From NCBI GenBank assembly GCA_017397175.1, contig JAFQKA010000017.1, forward strand, positions 1 to 41,474: a stretch of DNA of 41,474 nt. Direction: 5' to 3'. The position numbers and the translations under genes were made by a program. The notes under the pieces are model-generated. The model ran no database searches. It was not told the origin of the DNA and saw only the letters and a program-made list of their open reading frames with translations. The DNA comes from Clostridia bacterium. Lineage in GTDB: Bacteria > Bacillota > Clostridia > Oscillospirales > CAG-272. How positions within the stretch are numbered: position 1 is the first letter of the stretch; each line of letters begins with the position of its first letter. Below, one piece after another: positions 23,605 through 32,187 of the stretch.

Positions 23605-24762
23605 AACGGTTTTCAAAACGTAGGAACGGAGCTTCTCGATCGAGATGGAACGTCCGTAATGGGAGATTCCGTGGCTTTTTTCCATGTCGACAGTGAAATC
23701 TTCAAAAAGATATGTGGAATTTTTGTAAAATCTTTTGTCGTAGTAGTAGACCGTGGGGTGGAGAATGGGTTTGTCAATGAAAATTTCACCGTTTTCCCGC
23801 ACGATGTCAAGTGTAACGAGACCGCCCAGAAGCTGATAGTCGAACTCCTGCTCTGCGGCAAAATTGCCGAGAGAATAAACGCAAAGAAGCCTGTTTTCGC
23901 CTTCCTCGACCCATTCAACGGGCTGAATTGCATGAGGGTGGTGTCCGATGATAACGTCAACGCCCCAAGAGCACATTTTTCTTGCCAGATCTCTCTGCGA
24001 GGCGCTTGTCTTCATACTGTTTTCATTTCCCCAATGCATTGAAACGAAAACAAGGTCTGCCAGCTCACCCGCCGCCTTTGACTGACGTTCGATCAAAGCC
24101 TCGTCGATATAAGGAATTTTAATGTCGTACCCGCTTTGCAGTCGGTAGCCGTTTGTGCTGTATGTATAGGACAGAAAAGCGATTTTGATGTTGTCCTTTT
24201 CGATTATGCGGAAGTTGTCAAGGTCGTTTTCGTCAAGATAACCTCCGATCACGGTGACGGGCAGGGTGTTCCAGAATTTTATAGTCTCCTCAAGCCCCTT
24301 TGAACCCTGGTCGAGCATATGATTTGTGGCAATGTTCACCACGTCAAATCCGGCCTCGGCTATGTCGTAGGCGATGTCGCGGGGCGTGTTGAAATGAGGG
24401 TAGGAGCTGTAGCCGAAGCTCTCTCCTGCCAGAGGTGTTTCCTGATTTATAAAGGCAATGTCCGCAGCCTCGATCACATGGCGCACGTTGGCAAAGATCG
24501 GTGCAAAATTGTATGGGCGACCGCCCTCAACGGCACAGCTTTTGGCATCTCTGATAGTGCCTGTGTAGGAGATCATGTCACCAACTGCCGCAAAAGAAAT
24601 GCGGGTATCGAGATCCTTCGGCTCTTGGGGTTGGACAGGGGACGTGGGCAGGTCGGGAGACTTGATGGTGTCCGTTTTGACGTCCGAGACCACACCCTTG
24701 CCGCAAGAAAACAGGATCAGCGCGCAGACAGCGGCTAAAAGTAAAATAGAAAGTTTCTTCAA
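23572..24762 (-). CDS. CapA-family lipoprotein (PgsA-like metallophosphatase fold)
   Basis: CapA/PgsA proteins have a calcineurin-like fold and are linked to poly-gamma-glutamate or capsule formation, but most family members have no known role. The 396-residue product starts with a lipoprotein signal (KKLSILLLAAVCALILFSC, lipid on the Cys at about 20), then a proline-rich spacer. The CapA domain has FAAVGDMISYTG, FINQETPLAG, ATNHMLDQG, SMHWGNE and IIGHHPHAIQPVE. The start is probably a TTG 5 bases after AAGGTG, since it gives the complete signal peptide. It is the last gene of an envelope operon, 9 bases after the PAP2 gene, and overlaps ylbJ tail to tail. Confidence 0.88.
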   Translation of the reverse strand: MKKLSILLLAAVCALILFSCGKGVVSDVKTDTIKSPDLPTSPVQPQEPKDLDTRISFAAVGDMISYTGTIRDAKSCAVEGGRPYNFAPIFANVRHVIEAADIAFINQETPLAGESFGYSSYPHFNTPRDIAYDIAEAGFDVVNIATNHMLDQGSKGLEETIKFWNTLPVTVIGGYLDENDLDNFRIIEKDNIKIAFLSYTYSTNGYRLQSGYDIKIPYIDEALIERQSKAAGELADLVFVSMHWGNENSMKTSASQRDLARKMCSWGVDVIIGHHPHAIQPVEWVEEGENRLLCVYSLGNFAAEQEFDYQLLGGLVTLDIVRENGEIFIDKPILHPTVYYYDKRFYKNSTYLFEDFTVDMEKSHGISHYGRSISIEKLRSYVLKTVSKEFLPQEWQ

Positions 24763-24771
24763 TGTTTCACC

Positions 24772-25329
24772 TTAGTTTTTCTCAAATTTTTTAAAGATAA
24801 AACGGGAAAGTATCGTTCCCAGGATACCGAACGCTATACCAAGTATAATTCCGCCCAGAACGTCTGTGGGGTAGTGGACGAAAAGATAGAGACGGGAAAA
24901 CGCCACAAGTACGGCTATAACGTAAGCGTAGACACCCCACTTTTTGTTGTGCAGGAAGATTGCAGTGGCACCCTCAAAGCAAACGAGGGTGTGACCCGAG
25001 GGGAAGGAAAAATCCTTGAGAGGCTTTACGAGCAGAGCCTCGCGTATGGCCTCGTAGCCCTCAAGATCGTAGGGTCTTATTCTGCCGATAAGAGGCTTCA
25101 GGGTCAAATTTCCCACAAGGAGTCCGAAGATCATGGCAAAGGCCATGGCAAGACCCATTTTGCGGGTCTTTTTGAAGCAGAGCGCGATGACCGCAATGAT
25201 GATCCAGAACAGACCCTTGTCCCCGCCGATCCGAGTGAAAATCGGGAAAAAAACGTCAAGAAAACCGCACTTTATTCCCTGGATCGCCTCAAGTATGGCA
25301 AGGTCCATATTTGTAATAAATTCTACCAT
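24772..25329 (-). CDS. PAP2-family membrane phosphatase
   Basis: PAP2 phosphatases cleave lipid phosphates such as undecaprenyl pyrophosphate or phosphatidylglycerophosphate at the membrane. The 185-residue product has about five membrane segments and all three catalytic motifs: KPLIGRIRP (KxxxxxxRP, about 79-87), PSGH (about 111-114) and SRLYLFVHYPTD (SRxxxxxHxxxD, about 145-156). The start follows AAAGGAG. It lies between an unknown membrane protein and the CapA-like gene in an operon led by a glycosyltransferase, which suggests recycling of a lipid carrier. Substrate not determinable. Confidence 0.92.
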   Translation of the reverse strand: MVEFITNMDLAILEAIQGIKCGFLDVFFPIFTRIGGDKGLFWIIIAVIALCFKKTRKMGLAMAFAMIFGLLVGNLTLKPLIGRIRPYDLEGYEAIREALLVKPLKDFSFPSGHTLVCFEGATAIFLHNKKWGVYAYVIAVLVAFSRLYLFVHYPTDVLGGIILGIAFGILGTILSRFIFKKFEKN

Positions 25330-25340
25330 TTTTGTCTCCT

Positions 25341-26426
25341 TTAGTTGTTTGAGCTGGCGTAGACCACTCCGTCGCCGTAGTCAATGATGAAATAGTAGGT
25401 CACGTCCATGTAGTCCACGTGATCCTCCATGCGGGCGCGCTTGAGCACGTGCTTGAGCTTTACCCGACAGGAGTAAACGCCCTCCGCGTATTCGTAAAAT
25501 TCCGTAGCACTCTCGTCCTCAAAATAGTAACTGTCGTGGTCGATGACCCACATATTCTGAGAGGTTTTGATGTAATTATATATGTCCGTGCCGGTAAGGA
25601 AATAAGGGTCAACGGCGCGGAACTTGCAGTCGTTCTGCATAAAGGTTGCATAAGCCTTTGCCGCTTTTATCATACGCTCTCCGAAACGTTCCTGAAGCTC
25701 GCGGCTGTAAACGATCTGTGCCTCGTAGACGCCGTTTTTCAGCTCTACGGCGCTGTCTTCTCCCTTGGGGGTGGTGACCTTTATTTCGGGGGTCTTGTAA
25801 AGACCGGGAATCGTGTAAAGGGTGTATGTGATGCCCACTCCGCCGTCTCTCATGTACTTACAACTCTCGGTTTCAATGGGGTCGCCGTTGACGTACTTCT
25901 CGGAGACGGGCTTGCCGTTCAGCGTTACGGTATAGCCCGTAGGCGCTTTTATAGTCACATCACCCACGGGAATGCAGTAAAGCTCGATCTCGCCCGGCTC
26001 ATAGGTAGCAAAGCCTTTTTTGCTTTTTTTGTCGCTCTTTTCGATGGTGAACGTAGCGACCTTAACGTCCTTTTCGCCGTCGCTGTATTTTACGTAATAG
26101 GCCTTTTTCGTGTCGTCAAGTCCCATCGACGAGGGGGAGTAGGAAAGTTCTTTTCCCTTGATGCTCTCCTCGATTTTTGCCGCCATATCCTCTAACGTGT
26201 CAAATTCGGGGACCGGTACTTCCGTGTCACGAAGGATCTTCAAGGCGTCAAAATCTGTAAAATATTTTTCAAACGTATCCTTTGCCACGTGCTCGGGACG
26301 TGTTGCCTCAAAGTCCGCCAGATAGGAACGGAGAATGAACACCGCCGCCACGAGCAGGCAGAGAAGAACTGCCCAGCAAATGGCGTATACCTTGTAAAAT
26401 ACCGATGCCTGTTTTTTTTCTGTCAT
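25341..26426 (-). CDS. Unknown single-pass membrane protein in the envelope operon
   Basis: I do not recognise this protein. Of 361 residues, a short cytoplasmic N-terminus (about 1-12) is followed by one membrane segment (about 13-33) and a large outside domain. The outside part has charged stretches, a central region rich in beta-type sequence (about 150-230, for example VTIKAPTGYTVTLNGKPV, which looks like a small Ig- or PEGA-like sandwich), and a C-terminal portion (about 240-361) that could have an NTF2-like fold. No catalytic motif is seen. The start has GGAGGG inside the end of the upstream gene, only 2 bases away, so translation is likely coupled. By position it probably assists assembly of a surface polymer. 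Confidence 0.75.
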   Translation of the reverse strand: MTEKKQASVFYKVYAICWAVLLCLLVAAVFILRSYLADFEATRPEHVAKDTFEKYFTDFDALKILRDTEVPVPEFDTLEDMAAKIEESIKGKELSYSPSSMGLDDTKKAYYVKYSDGEKDVKVATFTIEKSDKKSKKGFATYEPGEIELYCIPVGDVTIKAPTGYTVTLNGKPVSEKYVNGDPIETESCKYMRDGGVGITYTLYTIPGLYKTPEIKVTTPKGEDSAVELKNGVYEAQIVYSRELQERFGERMIKAAKAYATFMQNDCKFRAVDPYFLTGTDIYNYIKTSQNMWVIDHDSYYFEDESATEFYEYAEGVYSCRVKLKHVLKRARMEDHVDYMDVTYYFIIDYGDGVVYASSNN

Positions 26427-26428
26427 GC

Positions 26429-27622
26429 TCAGCCCTCCGTACCGTCCGAGACGGGTGCAACCATGAAAAACGTAGGCATTTTTCTCGGTGTGGTGAATGC
26501 CTTGTACTTGTTTACAAGACCGCGCTTTTGATATTTGTCAAGCTTTTCGACGTCATATCCATATTTATCGAAATAATTTTCGTAGTACATCATAGCGGAC
26601 GAACCACCGTCAAGCATACCCGCCGTCACAGCACCGTATTCCACCATGATGTCGATCACGTCGTTGTGAGTTGCGCCGATACTGCTGGCGGTTCTGCCGT
26701 CGGTGACAAGAAGAATGATGGCGCCGTCGGCTCTCTGACCGATGGCGGTTCTTTGAGCTGTGCCGGTGTTTCCGTCCGCACGGTGAAGGGTTATGTTGTC
26801 GCCGTCGTTTGTTATCAGAACGTTTCCGCGCTGGAAGGATACCGCATCGCGGATCCCAAGCTCCTCAGCCTTTGCCTTTGTCATAGGCTCACTGACCACG
26901 AGACGGTCGTTTTTGTCAATTCCGATAAAGGTGCGCTTTTGTCCGTCGTTCCATACGCAATTACCTTGGGAATATGTAAGTCCGATGGGATTGTCACCCG
27001 TTCCCACTCCGCCCGGGTCGGAAAATTCGCCTGCGTTGATGGCGGCAACGGCACCGTACTTCTTCGCACCGTCAAAGATATTTATTCCTTGCTTTCCGCT
27101 TTTGAAATCGCTGGAGGTGCCAACGAAAACGCGGGAAGGATCTTTTACTATCATCATGTATGCGGTGTAAGTCGCGCCCTTGACGGTGAAAAATTGCAGA
27201 CCGTCCTGCGTGCCTTCCCACTCGTCCTTTTCATCTGTCACCTTGTCATCTCCCTTGTCCGCATAATCCTGCAGGGAAATGACCTCGCGGCTTACCACAT
27301 CGCCTTGATCGAGGATTTCCTTTACCGTGCTTTTGTCAAGGAAAAGATAGGGTACCCACTTGGTGGCGCTTGCCTGATCTGCCGCCTGGACAAGCAGATC
27401 ACGAACCGTTTCGCTTGGCCCGTGAGCCACGGTGAAAACAAGAGTATATACCGAAATAATTATAAAAAGCAGAAGTGAAAAGAAGACCAGAAGCGAGCGT
27501 CTCACTACCGTACCTGCTGTCATGCGCTTTTTGGGCGTTCTGCGCTGAAAGCCTGCGTAATCCAGATAGTCGCTGCTTGAAAATGCTATTTTTCTTTCAC
27601 GTTTTTTGGGGGTCTGATTCAT
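26429..27622 (-). CDS. Phosphodiester glycosidase (NAGPA)-family membrane-anchored protein
   Basis: This family shares the catalytic domain of the enzyme that uncovers mannose-6-phosphate. Bacterial members act on phosphodiester-linked sugars of surface polymers or are annotated as exopolysaccharide proteins. The 397-residue product has a basic cytoplasmic N-terminus, one membrane segment (about 42-64) and an outside domain with AAINAGEFSDPGG, GQRADGAIILLVTDGR and YGAVTAGMLDGGSSAMMYY, the typical conserved blocks. The start ATG overlaps the stop of the upstream glycosyltransferase as ATGA; the frame is open 11 codons more but has no ribosome site there. Confidence 0.85.
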   Translation of the reverse strand: MNQTPKKRERKIAFSSSDYLDYAGFQRRTPKKRMTAGTVVRRSLLVFFSLLLFIIISVYTLVFTVAHGPSETVRDLLVQAADQASATKWVPYLFLDKSTVKEILDQGDVVSREVISLQDYADKGDDKVTDEKDEWEGTQDGLQFFTVKGATYTAYMMIVKDPSRVFVGTSSDFKSGKQGINIFDGAKKYGAVAAINAGEFSDPGGVGTGDNPIGLTYSQGNCVWNDGQKRTFIGIDKNDRLVVSEPMTKAKAEELGIRDAVSFQRGNVLITNDGDNITLHRADGNTGTAQRTAIGQRADGAIILLVTDGRTASSIGATHNDVIDIMVEYGAVTAGMLDGGSSAMMYYENYFDKYGYDVEKLDKYQKRGLVNKYKAFTTPRKMPTFFMVAPVSDGTEG

Positions 27623-28710
27623 TTGTTTTCCTTTCTTTTGGAGGAGAAGACCCATTCTCTCTGCAATCTGAAGGAAAGCAGGAAGAGGATCGATTCAATA
27701 ACTATTTTAATAAGCGTAACAAGAGCCGCATTTGTGATTCCCAATGCCGAGGATGCCCAATCTATTCCGATACAAGATATGAGTAGCATGGGAACGGCGA
27801 GTACGTAATATTTTATAAGAGTGGCAACGGTGCTTCCGTTGTTTTTAAATACCGTTTTCTTGTTCAACGCAAAATTTGCCGCTGAAGAAAATACTCTTGC
27901 AATTACCATAGGGATAAGAACCGAGTATGGCACAAAATATTTTCCGAAAAACAGTTTTATAAGGAAGAACAACAGATGGTCAAGGGCTGCCGCCACCGTT
28001 GAGCTGGCGATGAACTTGAGTATCAGAGAATAAATTTTCAGCGAGTCGCGCACGGGTCTGAAATGTGAGGTCTTGTTTTCCTCGATGTAGACCGTTTCAA
28101 TTGTTTGCTCGCTCATTTTTATGCCGAGATTTTTCAGGTTGAGCAGCATATTTGTCTCGTATTCAAATCGGTCGCCATCGATAGTCAGCAGATCACCGAG
28201 ATGTATTGCGGGAATTGCCCGCAGACCTGTCTGGGTGTCGGATATTTTAAGTCCGCAGGCAAGTCTGAAAACAAGAGACGTTGTCTTGTTTCCGAATCGA
28301 CTGCGTGCAGGAACGTGGGAAAGTGAAAAATCCCGCACTCCGAGAACCAAAGTTCCGCTTTGCGAGGACTTTTCACAGCAGGCAAGCACGTCCTGCGCCC
28401 TGTGCTGACCGTCACCGTCGACAGTTACTACCGTTTTCGTTTCGGGACGGTTTTCGATGACGTATTTGAACGCTGTTTTCAGAGCCGCGCCTTTGCCGCG
28501 GTTGACGGGGTGACGCAGGATCGTAAGACAAGGCGAGTCGTTCTCGGTCGGAAAATTTTTTGTGTGTTCCTCGTCCGAGCCGTCGTTTACGATGACAATG
28601 TCGCAAAAGCCCAGCTCGAGCAGGGAAGAGACGACTCCGCGCAGCTTTTCGTCGGGATTCAGAGAGGGAATTATAACTGTGATGTTTTCTGTTATGCTAC
28701 GTTTTTCCAT
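27619..28710 (-). CDS. GT2 glycosyltransferase fused to a GtrA-like membrane domain
   Basis: The N-terminal domain (about 1-220) is a GT2-type transferase of the DPM1/GtrB kind that puts a sugar on a polyprenyl phosphate: VIIPSLNPDEKL, IVNDGSDEE, NRGKGAALKTAF, VDGDGQH as the nucleotide-sugar/metal site, and DTQTGLRA. The C-terminal part (about 235-355) has about four membrane segments like GtrA, thought to flip the lipid-linked sugar. The 363-residue fusion is common in Firmicutes. It has a good promoter on the minus strand and is first in a five-gene envelope operon, overlapping the next gene by 4 bases. The sugar is unknown. Confidence 0.9.
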   Translation of the reverse strand: MEKRSITENITVIIPSLNPDEKLRGVVSSLLELGFCDIVIVNDGSDEEHTKNFPTENDSPCLTILRHPVNRGKGAALKTAFKYVIENRPETKTVVTVDGDGQHRAQDVLACCEKSSQSGTLVLGVRDFSLSHVPARSRFGNKTTSLVFRLACGLKISDTQTGLRAIPAIHLGDLLTIDGDRFEYETNMLLNLKNLGIKMSEQTIETVYIEENKTSHFRPVRDSLKIYSLILKFIASSTVAAALDHLLFFLIKLFFGKYFVPYSVLIPMVIARVFSSAANFALNKKTVFKNNGSTVATLIKYYVLAVPMLLISCIGIDWASSALGITNAALVTLIKIVIESILFLLSFRLQREWVFSSKRKENK

Positions 28711-28764
28711 TGCGGGATCTTCTGTCCTTTCTCGTCTGTTTTTTGCGTAAATTCATCAATCTTT

Positions 28765-28793
28765 ATTATACTATACGCTCCCATAAAAGTCAA
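28765..28793 (-). promoter_or_regulatory. Sigma-A promoter of the envelope operon
   Basis: Read on the minus strand: TTGACT (28793-28788), 17 bases, perfect TATAAT (28770-28765), about 55 bases before the glycosyltransferase start. Confidence 0.85.
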
Positions 28794-28955
28794 CCAAAAT
28801 AAAATTATTTTAAATTTGACAAAAAAGACTATACTTTTCATGATTTTTGTGGTAAAATGTATAGGATATTACATGAAATCATAATCTCTTCATTGTTATT
28901 GACACATTTTGAGTAGGTTTTGTTACACATCAGAAGATAAAAACAGGAAAGAAAT

Positions 28956-30128
28956 ATGAACGGAAATTCAAATTACACAAACGGAGGACAGGACGGCGGA
29001 TACAGAGGACAGCGCCCGGCGCGTCCCTACGTTCCTCAGAACAGGCCTCAGCAAAATCAGCGACCACAGGGAATTGACCGCCGCAGCGCATCGCCGAGAA
29101 GCTACAGCACCGGCGGAGGAAATTTTGACGGATTAAAGCTTCTTTTTATAGTGCTTGTGGTGGCAGTGATAATCGCAGGTGTCATTTTTGCCGTTGTAAA
29201 GCAGAGGGCTGCAAAGCCCGTTTCGGGCAGTGAGGGTACGGACAGCTTTACCGAGACCTTGCCTGATACTGCAGAGACGGCTCCGCCCGATGATCCATCG
29301 AGGGTAAAATACGCCATTTCCGATGAGAATACTATAAAGCTGACAAGCCAGGTGGCATCGGAATACGTCATTATGATCGATCCCGAGCAGGGCAGGATAG
29401 TGGCGGAGAAGAACCCCGACAGCATGATCTATCCTGCGTCCATGACAAAGATAATGACGCTTATCGTGGCATACGAAAACTGCGATAATCTTTATGATAC
29501 CTTTACCCTGACCAAGGAGATCACCGATCCGCTGTTCGTGGCAGGCGCATCTACTGCAGGATTTGAGGTAGGACAGCCTATCACCATCAAGGATCTTCTT
29601 TACGGGGCGGCTCTTCCCTCGGGCGGTGATGCCACCGACGCACTCGCTGTTTACACGGCGGGCAGTATTGAGGCCTTTGTTGAAATGATGAATAAAAAGG
29701 CGCTGTCAATGGGACTGTCCAATACACATTTTATGAATCCCAGCGGACTTCATCACGACGACCATTATTCAACTCCGCACGAGATCGCCCTTATTCTCCA
29801 ATATGCTCTGAACGACCCCTATCTTCGCGAGATCATGTCGAGCAGGACCTATCACGCACAGGCGACGAACGAAATGAATCCCGACGGAATAACCATGTAT
29901 AACACCATGTTCTCACGTCTCGGTAATCTGGCGGAGACGGACACGGCGAAGATAATTGCGGGCAAGACCGGTTATACCAACGAGGGGCTGAATTGCCTGG
30001 CAAGTGTCGGCGAGGTCAAGGCGACCGGTAAGGAATACATAGTTGTTGCGGCAAAGGCGCCGGGCAAAAACGATGCTGCCTCGGATACGGCAAATCTCTA
30101 TTCTCTCCTGTTTGGAACAGGAAATTGA
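28956..30128 (+). CDS. D-alanyl-D-alanine carboxypeptidase (S11 family), membrane-anchored at the N-terminus
   Basis: This enzyme removes the terminal D-Ala from peptidoglycan stem peptides outside the cell. The 390-residue protein shows SxxK as PASMTKIM (S162, K165), the second motif as PSGGDA (S222; Gly replaces the more usual Asn), and KTG as GKTGY (337-339). Unusually, the first 60 residues are a cytoplasmic tail rich in Asn, Gly, Arg, Gln and Pro, followed by one membrane segment (about 61-81) used as an anchor. The C-terminal beta domain of DacA/PBP5 is missing. No clean promoter was found; TTGACA occurs at 28816 and 28899, both with poor -10 partners. Confidence 0.9.
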   Translation: MNGNSNYTNGGQDGGYRGQRPARPYVPQNRPQQNQRPQGIDRRSASPRSYSTGGGNFDGLKLLFIVLVVAVIIAGVIFAVVKQRAAKPVSGSEGTDSFTETLPDTAETAPPDDPSRVKYAISDENTIKLTSQVASEYVIMIDPEQGRIVAEKNPDSMIYPASMTKIMTLIVAYENCDNLYDTFTLTKEITDPLFVAGASTAGFEVGQPITIKDLLYGAALPSGGDATDALAVYTAGSIEAFVEMMNKKALSMGLSNTHFMNPSGLHHDDHYSTPHEIALILQYALNDPYLREIMSSRTYHAQATNEMNPDGITMYNTMFSRLGNLAETDTAKIIAGKTGYTNEGLNCLASVGEVKATGKEYIVVAAKAPGKNDAASDTANLYSLLFGTGN

Positions 30129-30181
30129 AAAACGAACAGAAAACAAAATGTAAATTTCTGTTTTCGGAAAAATAAAGTTAT

Positions 30182-30217
30182 TGCGGTCGGCACCAAAAAT
30201 GCCGACCGCATATTTTT
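30182..30217 (+). terminator. Rho-independent terminator of the carboxypeptidase gene
   Basis: A perfect 11-bp stem (30182-30192 with 30200-30210, 7-base loop) followed by TATTTTTT. Confidence 0.9.
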
Positions 30218-30249
30218 TCCAAAAACGGAAAATATTTTTTCAAAAACTA

Positions 30250-30278
30250 TTGACAAATGAAAAAACGCGTGGTAGAAT
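30250..30278 (+). promoter_or_regulatory. Sigma-A promoter of recA
   Basis: A perfect TTGACA (30250-30255), 17 bases, TAGAAT (30273-30278). No recognisable LexA (SOS) box was found in the 200 bases before recA. Confidence 0.85.
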
Positions 30279-30344
30279 GGTTCCGTAAGGTATCCGAGAG
30301 GGGTTTTTGCGCCCTTGAATAAATTATGATGAATGGAGACGGAA

Positions 30345-31466
30345 ATGAAAAAGGGTGAAACAAGAGTTAAGTCGGTGGCGCAGATCGACATAAATGATAA
30401 GGAAGGCAAGGAGAAGGCGCTGAAAACTGCCCTGGCTCAGCTTCGCAAGGAGTTTGGCGAGGGAAGTATCATGAAGCTGGGCGAGAATAGCCGCATGGAG
30501 GTCCAGGCGGTGCATACAGGCTCGCTGTCGCTCGATATGGCGCTGGGAATCGGAGGAGTTCCGAGAGGAAGAATTATCGAGATATTTGGTCCCGAGTCCT
30601 CGGGTAAAACCACCGTTGCGCTACATATAGTTGCCGAGGTGCAGAAGATCGGCGGCGAGGCGGCTTTCATTGACGCAGAGCACGCGCTTGATCCCGTTTA
30701 CGCAAAAAATCTCGGCGTTGATATTGATAATCTGCTTGTTTCTCAGCCCGATTGCGGTGAGGACGCGCTTGACATTACCGAGACGCTTGTGCGCTCGGGT
30801 GCGGTTGACGTGGTCGTTATCGACTCGGTGGCGGCACTTGTCCCCAGACAGGAGATCGAGGGGGATATGGGCTCATCCCAGGTGGGCGTTCAGGCGAGAC
30901 TTATGTCCCAGGCCATGAGAAAGCTCTCATCCGTTATCGCAAAGAGTAACTGTGTTGTTATTTTCATTAACCAGCTCCGTGAGAAGGTGGGCGTGATCTA
31001 CGGTAATCCCGAGACCACCACGGGCGGCCGCGCGCTTAAATTCTATGCGTCGGTTCGTATTGACGTTCGTAAGGCAGAACAGCTCAAGGACGGCGGCGAG
31101 GTCTACGGTAACCACGTTAAGTGTAAGATCGTAAAAAATAAGGTGGCTCCTCCTTTCAGAACCGCAGAGTTCGATATACTTTACGGTAAGGGAATCAGCC
31201 GCACAGGCGAAATTCTGGACTTTGCCGTAATGCTCGATATCATCAAAAAGAGCGGCGCATGGTTCTCTTATGGCTCCGAACGGATCGGACAAGGTAAGGA
31301 AAACGCAAAGAAATTCCTTGAGACCAACCCCGCCATTATGGCAGAGATCGAGGAAAAGATCCGTGCGGCAAGCGCTGACGGAAGCCTGAACGGCGATAAT
31401 TTCGATCTGGACGAGGACGATGATGACGATATTGATTTCAGTTCTCTCAAGCTGGATGAGGAATAA
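30345..31466 (+). CDS. recA: Recombinase RecA
   Basis: RecA forms filaments on single-stranded DNA and drives homologous pairing and the SOS response. The 373-residue protein has Walker A GPESSGKT (about 82-89), Walker [11 protein letters not shown], loop L1 [12 protein letters not shown], loop L2 with [16 protein letters not shown], and an acidic C-terminal tail rich in Asp. The start was set at the ATG 6 bases after GGAG; an ATG 12 bases upstream overlaps that site and lacks its own. The N-terminus is about 15 residues longer than in E. coli. recX follows after 50 bases. Confidence 0.97.
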   Translation: MKKGETRVKSVAQIDINDKEGKEKALKTALAQLRKEFGEGSIMKLGENSRMEVQAVHTGSLSLDMALGIGGVPRGRIIEIFGPESSGKTTVALHIVAEVQKIGGEAAFIDAEHALDPVYAKNLGVDIDNLLVSQPDCGEDALDITETLVRSGAVDVVVIDSVAALVPRQEIEGDMGSSQVGVQARLMSQAMRKLSSVIAKSNCVVIFINQLREKVGVIYGNPETTTGGRALKFYASVRIDVRKAEQLKDGGEVYGNHVKCKIVKNKVAPPFRTAEFDILYGKGISRTGEILDFAVMLDIIKKSGAWFSYGSERIGQGKENAKKFLETNPAIMAEIEEKIRAASADGSLNGDNFDLDEDDDDDIDFSSLKLDEE

Positions 31467-31516
31467 TTTGGCCGCGTGAGACAGACCCTTCTGTCGTCTG
31501 ACGGCGTGAGGTATAA

Positions 31517-32146
31517 ATGGAAATTTGTTTAAAACGGCTGTCAACGTCGGGCAGCGGAAACGTGGTGCGCCTGGATTTTGAAATGTCCGACGGAACGCAC
31601 CTGCAGAGAGACAGCTTTGACATTCTGTCCGAGCAGTATATTGAGCTTCGCCCGGAAAAGGGGATCATTGACCGGTCGACCTACGACAGCCTGTTGGAGG
31701 CTTCGCAGGTGTGCCAATGCTATCTCAAAGCTCTGAATATTCTTTCCTTTGGGGATAATAATATGTTCGCCCTCAAGGTTAAGCTTATGCGTCGGGGTTT
31801 TTCTTCTGATACGGCAGAGAAAACGGTGGCGATGGTGACGGAAAAGGGCTACGTTCGCGAAGAGAACGTGGCGGCGGCAGAGGTGAAGAAGTGTATTTCC
31901 AAGCTGTGGGGCAGGACCCGCATTTTGGCACAGCTTCGCGCCAAGGGCTTTGACAGCGACAGCATTGACCGAGCCATGCTGTTGGTTGAAAACACGGATT
32001 TTGCCGAAAATTGTTATCTTTTGGCAGATAAAAAGTTCGGTTATGTTCCCGATGAACCGAACGAGCGTAAAAAAATGGCCGCGTCCCTTGCCAGATACGG
32101 CTACGGTCCCGATGAGATAAAATTCGCGTTCAAAAAAATGAGCTAA
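31517..32146 (+). CDS. recX: Regulatory protein RecX
   Basis: RecX binds RecA filaments and moderates their activity. The 209-residue product is helical in its C-terminal three quarters, with the three-helix repeats of the family: ALNILSFGDNNMFALKVKLMRRGF, then GYVREENVAAAEVKKCISKLWGRTRILAQLRAKGF, then ERKKMAASLARYGYGPDEIKFAF. It is cotranscribed with recA, 50 bases downstream, with a GTGAGG ribosome site, and ends at a terminator. Confidence 0.9.
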   Translation: MEICLKRLSTSGSGNVVRLDFEMSDGTHLQRDSFDILSEQYIELRPEKGIIDRSTYDSLLEASQVCQCYLKALNILSFGDNNMFALKVKLMRRGFSSDTAEKTVAMVTEKGYVREENVAAAEVKKCISKLWGRTRILAQLRAKGFDSDSIDRAMLLVENTDFAENCYLLADKKFGYVPDEPNERKKMAASLARYGYGPDEIKFAFKKMS

Positions 32147-32152
32147 GATAAA

Positions 32153-32186
32153 AACCCCGCCGCAGACATGATCTGCGGCGGGGTTT
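32153..32186. terminator. Bidirectional terminator between recX and the second AraC gene
   Basis: A perfect 14-bp stem (32153-32166 with 32172-32185). The T run is stronger on the minus strand, so it mainly ends the AraC transcript. Confidence 0.85.
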
Positions 32187-32187
32187 G

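Noticed and set aside
30129-30344. A possible SOS/LexA box before recA
   Set aside because: No sequence close to the Gram-positive box (CGAAC-N4-GTTCG) was seen. GAATGGTTCC near the -10 box is too weak a match.
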